Positions 1 through 14,200 are shown, counted from the first letter of the stretch. The stretch is 64,000 bases of DNA from Pogona vitticeps (GCF_051106095.1 NC_135786.1:208501001-208565000), one strand, 5' to 3'. The notes: generated by a model not told the origin, from the sequence alone. Made by a program: numbers and translations.

Positions 1-15
1 TTAAACAAATTATGT

Positions 16-206
16 CCAGTGTAGTGTAATGAATAGAGTGACAGATTAGGACTCTGGAGAACAGAATTTGAATCCTGACTTGATAATGGAAATTCACTGG
101 GGGAGTGGAACTGCTAAAACTACTCCTTAAATATCTCACCTTGAAAGCTCTTTTAAGGTCCCTATAAGTCATTTCCGACTTGATAGCACAGAACACACAC
201 AAGCAA
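16..206 (+). repeat. tRNA-derived SINE, degenerate
   Basis: The head resembles a tRNA-type promoter (a gtgtagtg...aatgaatagagtg stretch followed by a ttgaatcctga B-box-like stretch). The 3' half has the ataagtca...cgacttgatagcac tail seen in common reptile SINEs. The copy is diverged and no target-site duplication is visible. It lies downstream of the SLC7A13-like exon, inside that gene's first intron or beyond. Confidence 0.5.
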
Positions 207-580
207 ATGAGACTGGATCCTGTGTGGATGTTATGTGGCTGCCATGTTGCAGGCAGGCAGGCTGAATTAATCATTCGTGGTCTCTTTAAGAAAAAGCCAT
301 CCCACACAAGCTCTTTTCCCTCAGCTGAGAGAAACCGTGCTTCAGGCCTATATTAAGAGCCCCGCTAGGGAGCAGAGAAAGAGAGAAGGAAAGAAAATTT
401 ATAATTCTCTGGGATTCAGGACCTGTAGTACACAAACTGTAACTCTTCTCATCAATGCCAGGAAGCTATATGGAACTCTTTTAACAAGCCAGTGCAGTTA
501 ACAACATTTTCGTGCAACCCAAATGCCACAATCAAAGATTCAAAATTGCCTTCAATTGAGAGAGAAAACAAGAGATATAC

Positions 581-1304
581 CTGCCAAATAATTGAGAGAC
601 CACCAGCCACCATATGCATACAGCCCTTGGAAAAATGCTTCTGCAATCTCCACAGCATTGGGAATCTCAGAACTGAAAGCATTCTCAAACCTTGCCAAGT
701 TCTCTTTCCTTCCTCCTATCAACAGGACAATCCCGCCAATAGCGATTACAGACAAAGCCATCATCTTCAGGATGGTAAAAACTGTCTGCACCCAAGCAGC
801 CATCTTGACACTTCGACCATTGATTATCCCAAGGAACCAGAGAACAGCCAATGCCAAACATTTCTTCAGCAGTTCTGGAGCCGGGCACTCGCCATAGAAT
901 GGCTGGGTAGCATATTCAGCAAACAATAAGGCCCGAGCAGCATTTGAGGCAGGTTTGTTGAACACGGCGGTCCACATAAAGATGAAAGCTAGGGGAGAAC
1001 CAAGAGCTCTCTTGATGTGGCTGTATTCACCACCCGAAAGTGGTAAAGCCGTGCCAAGCTCTGCATAACACAAAGCACCCATCAAAGATACGATGCCGCA
1101 AGCAGTCCAGATGATCAGTGCTACGCCAACATTGAGTAAAGAATATTTCAACACTCCAGTTGGAGAGACAAAGATCCCTGCCCCTACTATTGTACCCACT
1201 ATGAAGCAAACACCATCAAAATATCCGATAGTTCTTTGAAGCTGTATCTTGCTTTTTTCATTTTCATTTTCTTCTTCCACCTGGCCGCACTGCTCTTTCC
1301 TCAT
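581..1304 (-). CDS. SLC7A13: SLC7A13-like amino-acid transporter, first coding exon (partial gene)
   Basis: This exon encodes the first 241 residues of a light-chain amino-acid transporter of the SLC7 (APC) family. A short hydrophilic N-terminus rich in Glu/Lys is followed by TM1 with the substrate-site motif GTIVGAGIFVSP (about residues 37-48), then TM2 with CGIVSLMGALCYAELGT and several more hydrophobic segments. The stretches KKCLALAVLWFLGI and KENLARFENAF closely match human SLC7A13 as I recall it, better than SLC7A9 or SLC7A11. The ATG is the first in frame. On the minus strand the exon ends TTG GCA G|gtatat, a good donor at the position where human SLC7A13 continues with GELKKP. The remaining exons are off the left edge. 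In mammals the protein (AGT1) pairs with SLC3A1 in kidney and carries acidic amino acids and cystine; substrate use here is not shown. Paralogue assignment is likely, not certain. Confidence 0.85.
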
Positions 1305-2110
1305 CTTTTTCTTTTTCTTCTGCTGTTTTTCAAAGACAGTAGCCAGTTACTCGAAGGCGTTGATTTCCTCCCCTCCCCAGTTTCTCAAGGTGCAGCAAAA
1401 AATTACTTGAATGATTTACAGGATCATTTCAGACATGTATACTTGTAAGTTTCGTAAGAAAAGTGCTGATGATTAACCAAGCCCTTTCAATTAAGTTGCG
1501 CCAAGTCTCTGGAAAAGTGTTCTCAAATTAAGGCTGCAATCTTAGTCACACACACTTAGGAATAAGTCCCGCTGGAAGATCGGGGGGAGGGATGTTCTGA
1601 GTAATAAAAGGCTTTCAATGTTGGTGGGTTGAAATTAGGACCAAGGAAAAAACGATTCAATCAAACATTTGTGGAACTGGCTAGTAATCAACAGTGTGAA
1701 ACATCTCTCCTCTACATCACTTCTCTAATTCTTCATGAAATTTACTTGGAGGAGCTTATCCATGATTAGACTTGTAGAAGTTTGCATTGTTAATACTTGT
1801 TTATTTTGTGGTCTACTTTCAACTAAAGCCTCTTTGGCTTGGCTTTTTCTTCAAAATATTCTCATTTAGAAAAAGAAATCCAAACTTTAAAAATATTTTC
1901 CCTACAACTCCAGATTTATGTACAGTTATGTAAAATAGAACAATGTGATTAGAGGCATTCTGATCTGAAATTTTCAAGTTTTATGTCAATCTTTTATCAA
2001 TCCTTTAAAAAAATATACATTGAAAAGTAGTAAGTATTGCAAGAGGATTGCTGAACAGTTTGAAAATAATTAATGGTAACAAATTAATAAATTACATAAC
2101 AAATTTCTTT
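1305..2110. other. intergenic, no gene seen
   Basis: AT-rich sequence upstream of the SLC7A13-like start codon, so it should hold that gene's 5' UTR and promoter on the minus strand. No clear TATA box, GC-rich promoter or splice acceptor could be fixed by eye. A short stretch near 1540-1575 (cacacacttaggaataagtc) resembles a widespread reptile MITE/SINE remnant. Confidence 0.4.
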
Positions 2111-2116
2111 TAAAAA

Positions 2117-2181
2117 CTCACCTTTGGGTAGTGTGGGCGGCATAGAAATGAAATGAAATGAAATGAAATGAAATAAATAAG

Positions 2182-2252
<71 letters not shown>

Positions 2253-2254
2253 AA
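2117..2254 (+). repeat. L2/CR1-type LINE 3' tail running into (AAATG/AAAT)n
   Basis: The stretch gtgggcggcatagaaatg is the typical 3' terminus of reptile L2/CR1-type LINEs. It runs into AAATG units and then about 70 bases of AAAT units. Only the tail is recognisable. Confidence 0.6.
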
Positions 2255-2689
2255 TTAGGAAGACAGAAGAGAAATGATTGATTGAACAATGTACTGAAAT
2301 TTAGTTGAGACCAAACTTTACTGGAAGACACCATCCTTATAGTGACTACAGAAAAATAAGCTCAATAAGATTGTAGATGACAGAATTTGGAAAACAAGTG
2401 TATTTGTTTGTTGTCCAAAACATACATTTTGGACTGAAAGGAGGGTTTGGAATCAGGGAAGCACTATTCTGAATGTATGCATTTGCAGAGACATGACACA
2501 CCATGAATGTAAGCATGTATGTTTGCTTTATTGACTATGAGAAAGTCTAAAGTCAAGATAGCCATGATCACACCTAGCCTCTGGTGAGGAAGAATAAGGA
2601 GGAGAAGGAGACAGGTTGGGCCTGGTTAGTACACGGATAGAATTTTATTTAAAAAATGCTAGGTGGTGTATAGGGTCCTCCTGTAGTTC

Positions 2690-3397
<708 letters not shown>

Positions 3398-3559
3398 ACG
3401 GGGAAGGCCCCAAATCCAGTGTTCAGCATTATCAAGTAGGGCTGGTTAAGAATCCTCCTGAAACTCTGGAGAGCCACTGCAAATTAGAACAGTCAGTGCT
3501 TGTCTAGATGGAACAAGGTTATAAGGCAGCTTTCTTTGTTCCTCTGTGTCTGTCAAAGT

Positions 3560-5900
3560 TAGAATCATAGAATCACAGAGTTGGAAGAGACCACAGGGGC
3601 CATCAAGTCCTATCCCCTGCCATGCAGGAACTCCATCAAAGCACTCCCAACAGGTGGCCATCCAGCCTCTGCTTAAAAACTTTCAATGAAGGAGACTCCA
3701 CCACAATCCGAGACAGCATATTCCATTGCCAACCAGCTCTGACTGTCAGGAAGTTCTTCCTGAGATTCAAATGGAATCTCTTTTCCTGTAGTTTGAAACC
3801 ATTGCTCCTTGTTCTAGTGTCTAGAGCTGTGGAAAACGAATCTGTCCCTTCCTTGACATGACATCCCTTCAAATAATTAAACATGGCTATCATGTCCCCT
3901 CTTAACCTTCTTTTTGTAAGGCTAAACAGTCCCAGCTCCCTAAGCCGCTCCTCATAGGACATGGCTTTCAGAACTTTGACCATTTGGTCGCCCTCCTCTG
4001 GACACGTTCCAGGTTGTCAACATCCTTCTTGAATTGAGGTGCCCAGAACTGGACGCAATACTCTAGGTGAGGTCTGACCAAAGCAGAATAGAGTGGTACT
4101 ATCACTTCCCTTGATCTAGACACTATACTCCTATTGATGCAACCAAGAATTGCATTGGCTTTCTTGGCAGTCGCATCACACTACTGACTCATGTTCAGTT
4201 CGTGGTCTACTAAGACTCCTAGATCCCTTTCACAGGTACTGTTGTCTAGCCAGGTGCCTTCCATCCTACATCTGTGCAGTTCATTTTTTTCTGCCTAGGT
4301 GTAGGACCTTACATTTCTCCCTGTTGAAATTCATTTTGTTAGTTTTGGCCCAGGACTCTAATCTGTCAAGGTCATGTTAAATTTTAATCCTGTCCACTGG
4401 GGAATTAGCAACCCCTCCCAATTCGGTATCATTTGCAAATTTGATCAGCATACTCTCTATTCCTTCATCCATGTCATTGATAAAGATATTGAATACTACA
4501 GGGCCCAGAACAGAACTCTGAGGCACTACACTAGTTACCTCTCTCCAGGATGAAGAGAAGCCATTGATGAGCACCCTTTGGGTTCAGTCAGTCAACTAAT
4601 CACAAATCCACCAAACAGTAGCACTGTCTAGCCCACATTTTACTAGCTTCCTTGCAAGAATGTCATGAGGAACTTTGTCAAAGGCCTTACTGAAATCAAG
4701 ATATGCTACATCCACAGCGTTCCTTTCATCTATCAAGCCTGTAACTCTATAAAAGAAAGAGATCAGATTAGTCTGGCATGACTTGTTTTTGAGAAACTTG
4801 TGTTGACTTTTAGTGATGACAGCATTGCTTTCTAAGTAATAACAAACAGTCTGTTTAATGATCTGGTCTAGAAATTTTCTGGGAATTGATGTCAGGCTGA
4901 CTGGGCAATAATTATTTGGGTCTTCTTTTTTCCCCCTTTTTGAAGATATGGACAACATTTGCCCTCCTTCAGTCTGTGGGGACTTCTCCTGTTCTCAAAG
5001 AATTCTCGAAGATTATTGCCAGTGGTTCTGAAATTACTTCTGCTAGTTATTTTAATGTCCTTGGATGTAATTCGTCTGGCCCTGGAGACTTGAATTCATT
5101 AAAAGTAGTCAGGTACAGAATTCCTGTACTACTTCTGTACCTACTCTGTGCTGCATTTCCCCCACTACATCACCTGTTCTTCGCCCCTCAGGTTGAGCAC
5201 TATTTTCCTTTTTGGAGAAAACTGAGGCAAATAAGGTGTTTAGAAATTCAGCTTTTTCCCTGTCGCCTGTTAGTAGTTGGCTATTTTCTCCATGCAACAA
5301 CCCTACATTGTTTTTCCTTTTGCTGCAGACATAATTAAAAACACCCTTTTTATTGTTTTAAACTGTCTTGCAATCCTGAGCTCATTCTGCACTTCTGCTT
5401 TTCTTACCTTCCCTCTACATATACTGGTTATTTGCTTGTATTCCTCTTTGGTGTTTTCCCCATTTTTCCATTTCTTGTACATGTTTTTTTAACACTTAGT
5501 TCAGTTGAAAGTTCTTTAGTCAACCATTCTGGTTTCTTTAAACATCTCCTGTTTTTCCTTCTGGAACAGTTTTAGATTGTGCATTTTGTTGTTTAGTCGT
5601 TAAGTCGTGTCCGACTCTTCGTGACACCATGGACTAGAGCACACCAGGCTCTTCTGTCTTCCACTCCTCCTGGAGCAGATTATGCCTTTATTATCTCCCT
5701 TTTAAGAAATTCCCATCCATCCTGAACTTCCTTCTCTTTCAGTACCTTTGTCCATGGAATTACAGCCAGTAATTCCTTAAATTTACTGAAATTGGCCTTC
5801 TTAAAATAGTTGTGCTTGTGGAATATAAGGTCTGTGCAGCTCAGCTATTTATGTTTCTCTTTTCCATGATGGACAAAATTCTTATTGGTCCCTTGTTGTT
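3560..5900 (-). mobile_element. CR1 LINE, 5' truncated, reverse orientation
   Basis: The right-to-left order is that of chicken-type CR1. The 3' terminus shows as agaatcatagaatcacagag at 3561. Further right, minus-strand frames encode RT fragments including YLDFSKAFDKVPHDIL (RT motif A region) and, near 4500, [12 protein letters not shown]. Sequence up to about 5900 continues into the endonuclease region. The reading frame is interrupted many times, so this is an old, dead copy. It is split by a Bov-B-type tail at 5589-5683. Confidence 0.9.
5589..5683 (-). mobile_element. Bov-B/Sauria-type 3' tail nested in the CR1
   Basis: The stretch gttgtttagtcgttaagtcg...tgtccgactcttcgtgac...ccatggac matches the 3' end of Bov-B in reverse orientation. 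Imperfect flanking copies (attgtgcatt on the left, attatgcctt on the right) look like a decayed target-site duplication, so it inserted after the CR1. Confidence 0.75.
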
Positions 5901-8900
5901 AAAAAAAAACACATAACAAAACTAATATGAAGAAGAATTTTAAAACAAAGAATGGACTTTCTCCTTCCACCTCTCTCTCAACAATGTTTCTTGTCAGAGT
6001 CTTTGCTTTTGAATGCAGATTCCAACATTTTCAATTTCAGGGCAGAGTTACCTACGATAAAGGATCAAACCTAGATGGATAAGAAATTTGGGATAATATT
6101 CAAGACAGTTTAGGCTGCTGAATATTTGTGGGTTCACAGCCATTCATGGAGAAAAACATTGTCTAAGCTGGGAGGGGGGGAATCTGTCTCCCTATTTCAG
6201 AATCAGTGCTATTGCTTCATGCATGGGTTGCTCCTAGGAAAACAGCAGGGTAATACACTTCATTTCACATTAATATTTGAAACAACTCTGGATACTTGAA
6301 ACAACTCTAAAACCTCCTATGGAAAAAAAGAAACGAGCAATGAGAATACATTTGGCTAATTCACTTAAAATTAACTAAGCTCAGCCACTTCACAGAATAT
6401 CAAGACATAAAGCAAAACCTGCAGATAAAATGAGAATGTTATTTCTTCCATGTATATTTTTATCCAAATCCTGCCAGCATAAGAGAATTATCTGATTAAT
6501 CAAACTGGCATGCTTCTCAGTATTCTCCCCAGATTATTCAGCACAAGAGACATATGGATGTAAAACTTTACTGATTAATTTGGCAAGTGTTCTCAGTGGA
6601 TCTCAGCAACACTTCAGAATCTTCATAAATTCTGTCTGTTAAAACAAAACACATTCCACAAACACCATCTGGTGTCCTGTAATGCTCTTTGGTGATTTAA
6701 ACAGTTTTCCTTAAAGAATAATCTAATTCTTTTCATATGTGCTTTTTACTGCCTTTGCAGCAAAATCCAATTCATATTCTTTTAGAAGTTTCACTTTAAT
6801 TCAGTGGAAGTTACTCCTGGGCAAGTGTGTATCTGTGAAAAAGCCAAACTGAATGCTATGGAGATTTGCTTTTGTGTAGGCATCTGTAGAGTGTGCTGTT
6901 AAACCCTCAAGTCTAAATCCAATTGAAGAAAAAATATACCACACACACAAGGCAACTGCACAATTTCCTTGTTTCCTGAGTTTTCATTTACAAGTCTGGT
7001 CACGTGAGCAGCTTTGCAATCAGTAATTGACCCAGAAAAGACTAGGCACCTTGCCTTGTACAATTGCCTTCATGGGTTCATGTAGGGCAACAGGATTCTG
7101 ACCTGAAATGTACTTTGACAGGAATAAAACATTCCATCCATGCCCATTAAGGCCCCACATTCTTCTGAGAGCTACCCTATTAAATGTATAATTCTTAGAT
7201 GTGTATAGGATTGTGCTGTCAGTCTGAATGTTTATTTCGGCTTCATGAACTGTTTAAAGTCTTAGCAGTGCTTATTTTTCCAAACTGCTGTCAGCAAGCT
7301 TTTACAGAGCTTAGACAAGTTAACTTTTGGCTTACAACTCTTAAGATCTCCCAGGCTTTATGATGTCTGAAGAATGTTTGAAATCGTAGTGCAAAAATAC
7401 AACACAATACAAATTCTAGCTTTCAGGGCAAGAATGGACAACATGTGTTCCTCCAGGTCTTGCTGGACCTTTACTCTTGGATCTTCTCGAATGCTCTCAA
7501 AACAGAAGTCATAATAAAAAAGTTTAAAAGACACTGGACATCCTGTTACCCTCAGCCAATATTCTAGGACTGCTGGCTATTTGTGAAATCTGTTGGCATC
7601 AATTTGGGGATGAAGTTCATTTAAAAAAAGAATGGTGCTAGGAAATCTAGGTAGGTTCTTTCAAAAAACATGGGCATAAGAATAGGGTAAACGTCAATTA
7701 AACTAACAAAACACCAATCATACACAAAATCCAGAATTCTATTAGTGTTCACATAAGATTTACATAGCTGTCAATTGCAATTAACTGATGAAGTGCCAGG
7801 GTACATCTCATTCATGTACCTAGTCATGCAGCTGACTACACAATCAAAATGCACCTTGGCATCTTATCAGCTAGCTGCAATTAGTTGTGGCAACTTATTC
7901 AAACACTAACAGAATTCTGACCCAAAACATAATTTATTACCAAAAAAAAATTAAAATAGAAAGAAGTATTTAAAAAGCTATCTCTCTTCATCACCCAGCT
8001 GGGTGATAGTTCTAAAGAGGGCTGAAACTTACATATGTACCCCAAAGTCTTTTGTTTCATTCCTGTTGTTCCTCTGCCTGAAGTATCTTTAGCCAGGCCA
8101 GGATGTCCAAAAGTAAGACAGCATAGGAAATAAAAAAGGGAGGAAGCCACACCTTTCAATATTCTATTTTAGAGAATTATATGTTTATGCCAACAGCAGG
8201 GTCACTGTTATGGCTAGATTATAGGACTCAAATCTAGGATGCTTAGATGGGCCAGAAAACAGTAGCAGATGATGTGGCAGGCAGTGGTGAAGCCTAGCAT
8301 CAACTATTTGTAGTGGTTGCAGGAAATGGAAGGGAGCTTGATGGTGGCAGGAAAAAGTGATTTAAGTGCCTAGGGTGATCACACACCCTCTGTCATTAGG
8401 TATCTTAGCATTTTACCCATCGCTTTCTCAACACTGATAACATTCCAGCACTCCAGGCCTCTACATGCGGAAAAGCTCTCCATGTGGGGAAATGTTCTGT
8501 CATGGATTTGCCTGGCCATGTTGTTTCCCTCCATTGAGTGTAAAGTGTGCTAAAATTGCAGAACATGACTTTCCACATTAACTATGTGGGCAGATGCTGG
8601 AAAAAGACAGTATAGCTGCCAGAGTCCCCCAGCCATTATAGCCAGGACAAGCGATCATGGTAGCTGGAGGATTCCTGGAACTGTAGACTCAAAAAGGAAC
8701 TTTTCCAAACTCTGGAAGTTGGTTATCGGCATTCAGCCAAGGCCAATCAGTCCCAGGTATATCAGGAATCACATAAACAGGTTAAATACAATTCTGTGTA
8801 GCAATAACCTTATAAAGATTTGAATAAGAAAAGTCAGGAATCTGGAATCCAAACTGCTTTCCAGACAGATTCCAATGAATTAAGGGCCAGCTTAGATGGC

Positions 8901-9340
8901 ACTGTACTTTGGAAGACTGTGTGCCCTTCAGATTAATGATTTAACTGAAAATGTTCATTTTCCGGAGAGAGAAATATTTGCATGTCTGTTTTACCATACA
9001 GGTTACACATTTTCCTTGAAAGTGGTAAATATACCACTTTCTATTTTTATGAAAATAAATAATTATTACTGATGATGAGAAATTTAACACATAGGCAAAT
9101 GAAGCTGATGCAAAAGAATGAATGAGTGTAAGGTTGTGACTGTGCTGGAAAGTTGAATCGGAGCATTTTCTTCCCTTTTTCCCCCCAATGCTGTCTTACT
9201 TTTGGACATCCTAGCCTGGCTGAAGCTGCCCCAAATGGCTCAAAGAGGACAAGTGCAGAAGCCCACCAGCATTCTCTTCAGTGCCCTCCGATCGTTTATG
9301 GCTGTTTATTGTATAAACCACTGAGCTATCCAGTGCTGCT
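5901..9340. other. intergenic, AT-rich, no gene seen
   Basis: No coding exon with credible splice sites was found. Scattered short remnants include a stretch near 7143-7220 ending aggattgtgctgtcagtctg, typical of a common reptile repeat, and hAT-MITE-like pieces near 7440-7570 and 8625-8690. A similar stretch occurs in opposite orientation at about 8090-8125 and 9188-9225. Confidence 0.4.
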
Positions 9341-9349
9341 ATATTTTAA

Positions 9350-9790
9350 TATGAGCTTTTTGGGGACAATTCCATTTCTTTGGTGGACTTCTCCTTATAT
9401 TTGATTATCTCTTCTAGTTCCTGCACTGCTGCCCTCCTGAGTCTTAAGTCTTCTTCTAATTTCTTGACTGTAATATCCATTTGGGTTGATGACTGAACTA
9501 AGGTATACAAAATTCTTAACCGTTTCAATTTCCTCATTACAACATTAAAGTTGTGCAGTTCTTCTGTAATCATTTTTTTGTCTTCTTAATATTCAACTGC
9601 AGTTCTACTTGGACACTTTTGTTTTTCAGTTTTAGAAGCCACTTATTTATAGGTTCACCATAAGCAAGAAGCAATTTGATGGTGCAGAACAACATGGTCT
9701 CTAAATGGCTCCTAGCTAGTATTTCCAAAGAAAATATCCAAAGTTCACAGAGATGAAAAATATATATTGTACATGACATTCAACAACATG
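9350..9790 (-). mobile_element. RTE-type LINE fragment (reverse transcriptase region)
   Basis: Minus-strand frames encode QLNIKKTKK followed by MITEELHNFNV and then LRLRRAAVQELEEIIKYK. This order (IKKTK, then TEELHNF, then RLRLGRAAMEELEKIIK) is the region after the YADD box in RTE/Bov-B-group reverse transcriptases. It is degenerate and short. Confidence 0.7.
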
Positions 9791-10879
9791 TGGGGCAAGC
9801 ATTATAGTGGAAAAATTAACATTGCCTCTATACGGCTTCTGTGGTGCACACCTGCCTTGCATTGTTTGACGAAGTAAAGGTTGGAGCAGTAGTTCCCAGT
9901 CTTGGGTAACCAAATTAGTGGTGAAGTCGCAGACCAAGAACATCCGGACTACCCAAGGTTGGCAACCATTGGGCTGAGTGATGAATTTCCTGGTTCACAT
10001 TACACAAAAAGATTTTATTTGTTTGTTTATATATTTATTAGATCAACAGCCTATTGTTGCATTCTTCTTTGCTCTTTCCCTACAGGATTTTAGACATTGT
10101 TGTGTATATTCTGACTCTGGATAGGACCACTCTAAGTATCAGCTGATAAGTTATTCTCCTTTCAATATTTCTTCTTCTTTTACCTTGAATGATCAGTTGG
10201 TACTTTTTCTCATTACACAAGCTTTCTAGCTTTCTGAGTTTCAGATGTTCTACACTTTCCTGGTCTTAACTCATTTGCTCTAATACATTTTCATATCGGT
10301 CACCATCTCAAGCCAAAAACCACACTGGAGACCATCATAAAACCACATTCCAAATCAGTACAGTAATAGCTTGTAACCCGGGCAGGGGTGCACCCCTCAG
10401 ATTTGGGGATGAGGCACCCCACAATCCAGTTCCGAAGCCACGTGCATTTTAAATTCTTTTATATACAGTATATATTTTCCCCTAGGAGCCTGTTAGTCCA
10501 TTCTTCCATGCTATACAGTAGAATCAAACATATACAGCACCGCACATTATGCATCTTCAAAACCAACTGCAAGTGCTTGTCGCATATTATACTCTCCATT
10601 TTATGGATGCTGTTTAGGACTAACTGTATTCTGACTTTCATTGCATGGATATGATTCCACTGTTGTTCATTCCGCCCAATTCCGAGGTGATTCTAATCGC
10701 ATCGGCTGGGCAATTTCTTCAACTGTTTACAAGAACCCCAAAGACAGATTCTTCTGGTCTTTGCTTACAAGAACAAGGACTCCTCTCTTCACTCATACCC
10801 GATTTTCTATTTATGTGGATTTCTGTACAATCACGGCTGGGGTTAAAGCCTATTCCGTGTCCCCACCCCCCACCCCCGA

Positions 10880-11240
10880 TTTCTAAAGAGACAATTAATT
10901 CCCGCCGTGAAGCCGAACTAAAATCTACTGACAATGAGCCACTCGGGCGATAAGCGCCTCCTTGAGTGTCCCGGGGGTTCCGTAGCCTTGACGACGCCGT
11001 CTCTCCCCTGGGTCGCAAAAAAATGAAAAGCGGGTCCCTCCTTCTCCCGTCATGCCTTGCGACGCCGTTTGCCCGACCGTCGCGAGCACGGGGAAGTAGG
11101 AGGGGTTTAAAGCGGAGGGCGGCAAGCGTGGCGGCTGTTAGGCGTAGCGGGCAGTTCGGCAACGGGAAAGGCATGGCAGCGCCCGGCGTAGTTTCGGGGG
11201 AGCTCAGCCTGATGGACAAGGGCATCAAAAGGTGAGGAGC
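10880..11240 (+). promoter_or_regulatory. LRRCC1: LRRCC1 promoter, GC-rich
   Basis: CpG density rises sharply at about 10900 and falls after exon 1, in contrast to AT-rich sequence on both sides. No TATA box is evident, as expected for a housekeeping centrosome gene. The transcription start was not located; it should lie between about 11000 and 11170. There is no in-frame upstream ATG in the last 100 bases before the chosen start. Confidence 0.7.
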
Positions 11241-14200
11241 TGCCGAGAAGACGGCCATTCCTCGATGGGTTCCAGCAAGGGCTTGCTCATCGCCTCTGAA
11301 TTGACAAAAGGAATGCAAGCGTTAGGGTCTGTGTAGTCGGGATATCAAAATATCAAAGCAGCATTTTATGCAAGTTTCCCCCCTGGATCCAAGAAGATTA
11401 TGTAATTTATTGATGCATTAGAGTATTTCTCAAGCCCTCTTCTGCCTTAACTGAATTATTTAATTTTAATATATGTAAAAAAAGAGAAAGTATATACTGT
11501 ATATGCATGCACATAGACCTTTTCGAAGAAGTCGTGGTGTTACAGTAACAACAATATTGCAATTTTTGTTGAGAGTGATGTGGTACATACATATACTGTA
11601 TGAACGCATGTAGGTGTTTGTGTGTAGTTGAATTTGCATCTCTTTTAGATAGTAAGGACTGCTTCCTCAGAACCTGTAGAATGGCCTGTCATATAATTAG
11701 AAAGAAAGGCTCTTGAGTACAGTCACCTTGCAAAATAAAATACCATGCAAAAACAAAACAAAAGTGGAGACCCCACCTTTTACAAAGCCAGACCCTCCAT
11801 AGAAGATATTATGTATCCCATGCCAGAACCTCCCCCCCCAAATCCAGCCAAAGCTGCGTGTAGAGTGTAAAAAGCTCAAAAGAGAGACAGAGCCATTCCT
11901 TGGTAAAACCAGTTCATCAGCAACCCTGTAATATTGGGTGTTTCAACTTTTCATAATCTGTGTTCTCTCTTTCTAGACATCGTGAACACCAGGGTAAGTG
12001 CCTTTTCTTCCATTTTTCAGCAGTCCAACCATGCCCCAGAGGACCACAGGGGTAGGAAATAGGCCTCAGGCTCCCACAGATTTGCCTTTCCCAGACTAGA
12101 TCAGGATTTAAATCTCCTGTCAACTGATAAACCATGGGCCAATCACCACCACTGCCAAAGTGAATGTGTATGTATGGAGGAAAAACTCGTGGTCCACTGT
12201 GAGAGCCTTACAGGAAAGTTACTGATAAGAGTCACCCATTTAATTTTCACAGCAATTCAGGGATGTAGGTCTGGGAGAGAACTGGTCTAGGATCAGCTGG
12301 TGTGCCTTGACAGCTGAATAAGGATTCGAACCTGGGTCTCCCAGCCTGAACAGAATGCTAACTATATACTACACTGGTTCTCATTGTTAAACAGTTGTAC
12401 TCTGTCTTTAAACATGTCATAGTAAGGAGTTTAATTACTGTACTGTACCTAGGCAATTCCAAGTCATAGAAACTGGATTTTTAAAAAGCTGCTTAACTCT
12501 CAGAATAATAAAAACACTCACCTACCTGCATAGCTGACATAAAGATTACAGTACTGTGTTTGAATCCTTCATATGCGCTGTGGAGTTGTTTCTTATGTTT
12601 CAGGTTTTTAAATTAAAACTGTAACGTTTTCATTTGCAGTTTAGGAGAATTACCTTTAAGTTCAGAGCTTCACACCCTTAACTTGCACTGTAACCAAATC
12701 TCCAGAATTGAAGGGCTCAGCCACCTGTCTAACCTGCAGCACCTGGATCTCTCATCAAACCACATAGCTTCCATTGAAGGGCTCAGTTCCCTTGCCAACT
12801 TGCGCACCTTAAACCTGGCTTGTAACTTGATAACAAAAGTTGAAGGTTAGTTTTTGGTTGTACTGTCAGTCTGGTGCATGAGTGAGCGTTGCATTTTGTG
12901 GGTTAAAATTGTGCTTTTCCTTCTGCAAGTTGAAGATCTCATTCCATTTGTGGAAGAGATTGAGATTTGGTGGTGGATTCTTGCTGAAGGGGGGCAGAAG
13001 TGATTTTTCCCAACACCTCGATGCCACATGGTTATAGAGCATCTCATCCATGTGGGGGCTGCAAAAGAAGCAGGATTTGGCAAAGTTTGCTTAAGAATTG
13101 TAATTACTCAGGTATCCCCAAGTCTGTTCGCTATGATGTTTGTCCAATTTTTTCCCCTCATTATAACTCAGGAACTTCAACTCAACTGGTAGTGGTGATT
13201 GTGATATACTTGAACATGAAGAACTACTATAAGGAAAGCAAGCTGTATAGGAAGGTTAGGCCATTCCCTTTTGATACTGGGCTGTCCGAATGTTCACAGC
13301 ATCCTTCCTGGTAGCTCATTGCAGCAATAAGCTTTTTCCTGTTGCCAAGTTGAGCCTGAAAATGGGATGGGTGTGGCCTTTCTGTCCTAATGGGTTATAA
13401 AATTGGAGGAACAATCATGGGATGGGTAGAGTGTCTTGTTTTTGTGGGTACAAAGGCTAGCCAAAAACAGCTGGCTCATGTGACTGCTGGAATTTTATCT
13501 CATTCTATAGTCGACTTGGGTCCTTCTAAGGAGAAAAGTGAGGTAAAAATATTTTAAATAGATAAATGTATACCAAAAGTGGAGAATGTGACTCTCCAGA
13601 TGTTGGGCTTCCACTCCCATTAACCTTCAGTGGCGCATCTGGAAAGTCACATCTTTCACACTCTCAACTGTACTAATAGCAGTGTTAGTTCTTGTGCTAG
13701 TCCTCATCCACACAAGAGAGATGTGGCTGCAGGAACTAAGATTTAGGGTGGGGGATGGGGAAGCTTCCAGAAGAAGGAGGATGGAGTATGTTCAACCATT
13801 GTGGGGTGAGAGTAATTGGGAAGAAAACTGAAGAGGACGAGAGCAGGAGTGGTGTGGTGTAAGTGGAGCCCTGAACAGAAGCATTGTTAACTCCCAACAT
13901 TTTTTTTTGCACCTCACATATGGTCTTTTAAAAAACCCTCACCCTCTGTCTTATGTAGTTTGTAAATCCTTGCTTTTTCTTTCCCCAGGATTGGAAAAGC
14001 TCTTTAGCTTAACTAAACTGAATTTGTCTTACAACCGCATACATGACCTTTCAGGTAACCTGTTCTCAGCTACATCCAATTTAGGTCTATTCAGAAACAA
14101 TGTCTTACTGATTTCTTGATAAGCCTGGGTAACATCACAGTGTTGTTCAGAAACTTCTAACAAATATACAGTGGTGCCCCGCATAGCGACGATAATCCAT

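Noticed and set aside
2110-2334. Open frames made of repeated YLFI / YLSI units (also 3141-3477)
   Set aside because: These are translations of AAAT and GATA microsatellites, not genes.
3546-5900. Minus-strand RT-like frames as a host gene
   Set aside because: They are CR1 reverse-transcriptase fragments with many stops and frameshifts, flanked by the CR1 3' terminus.
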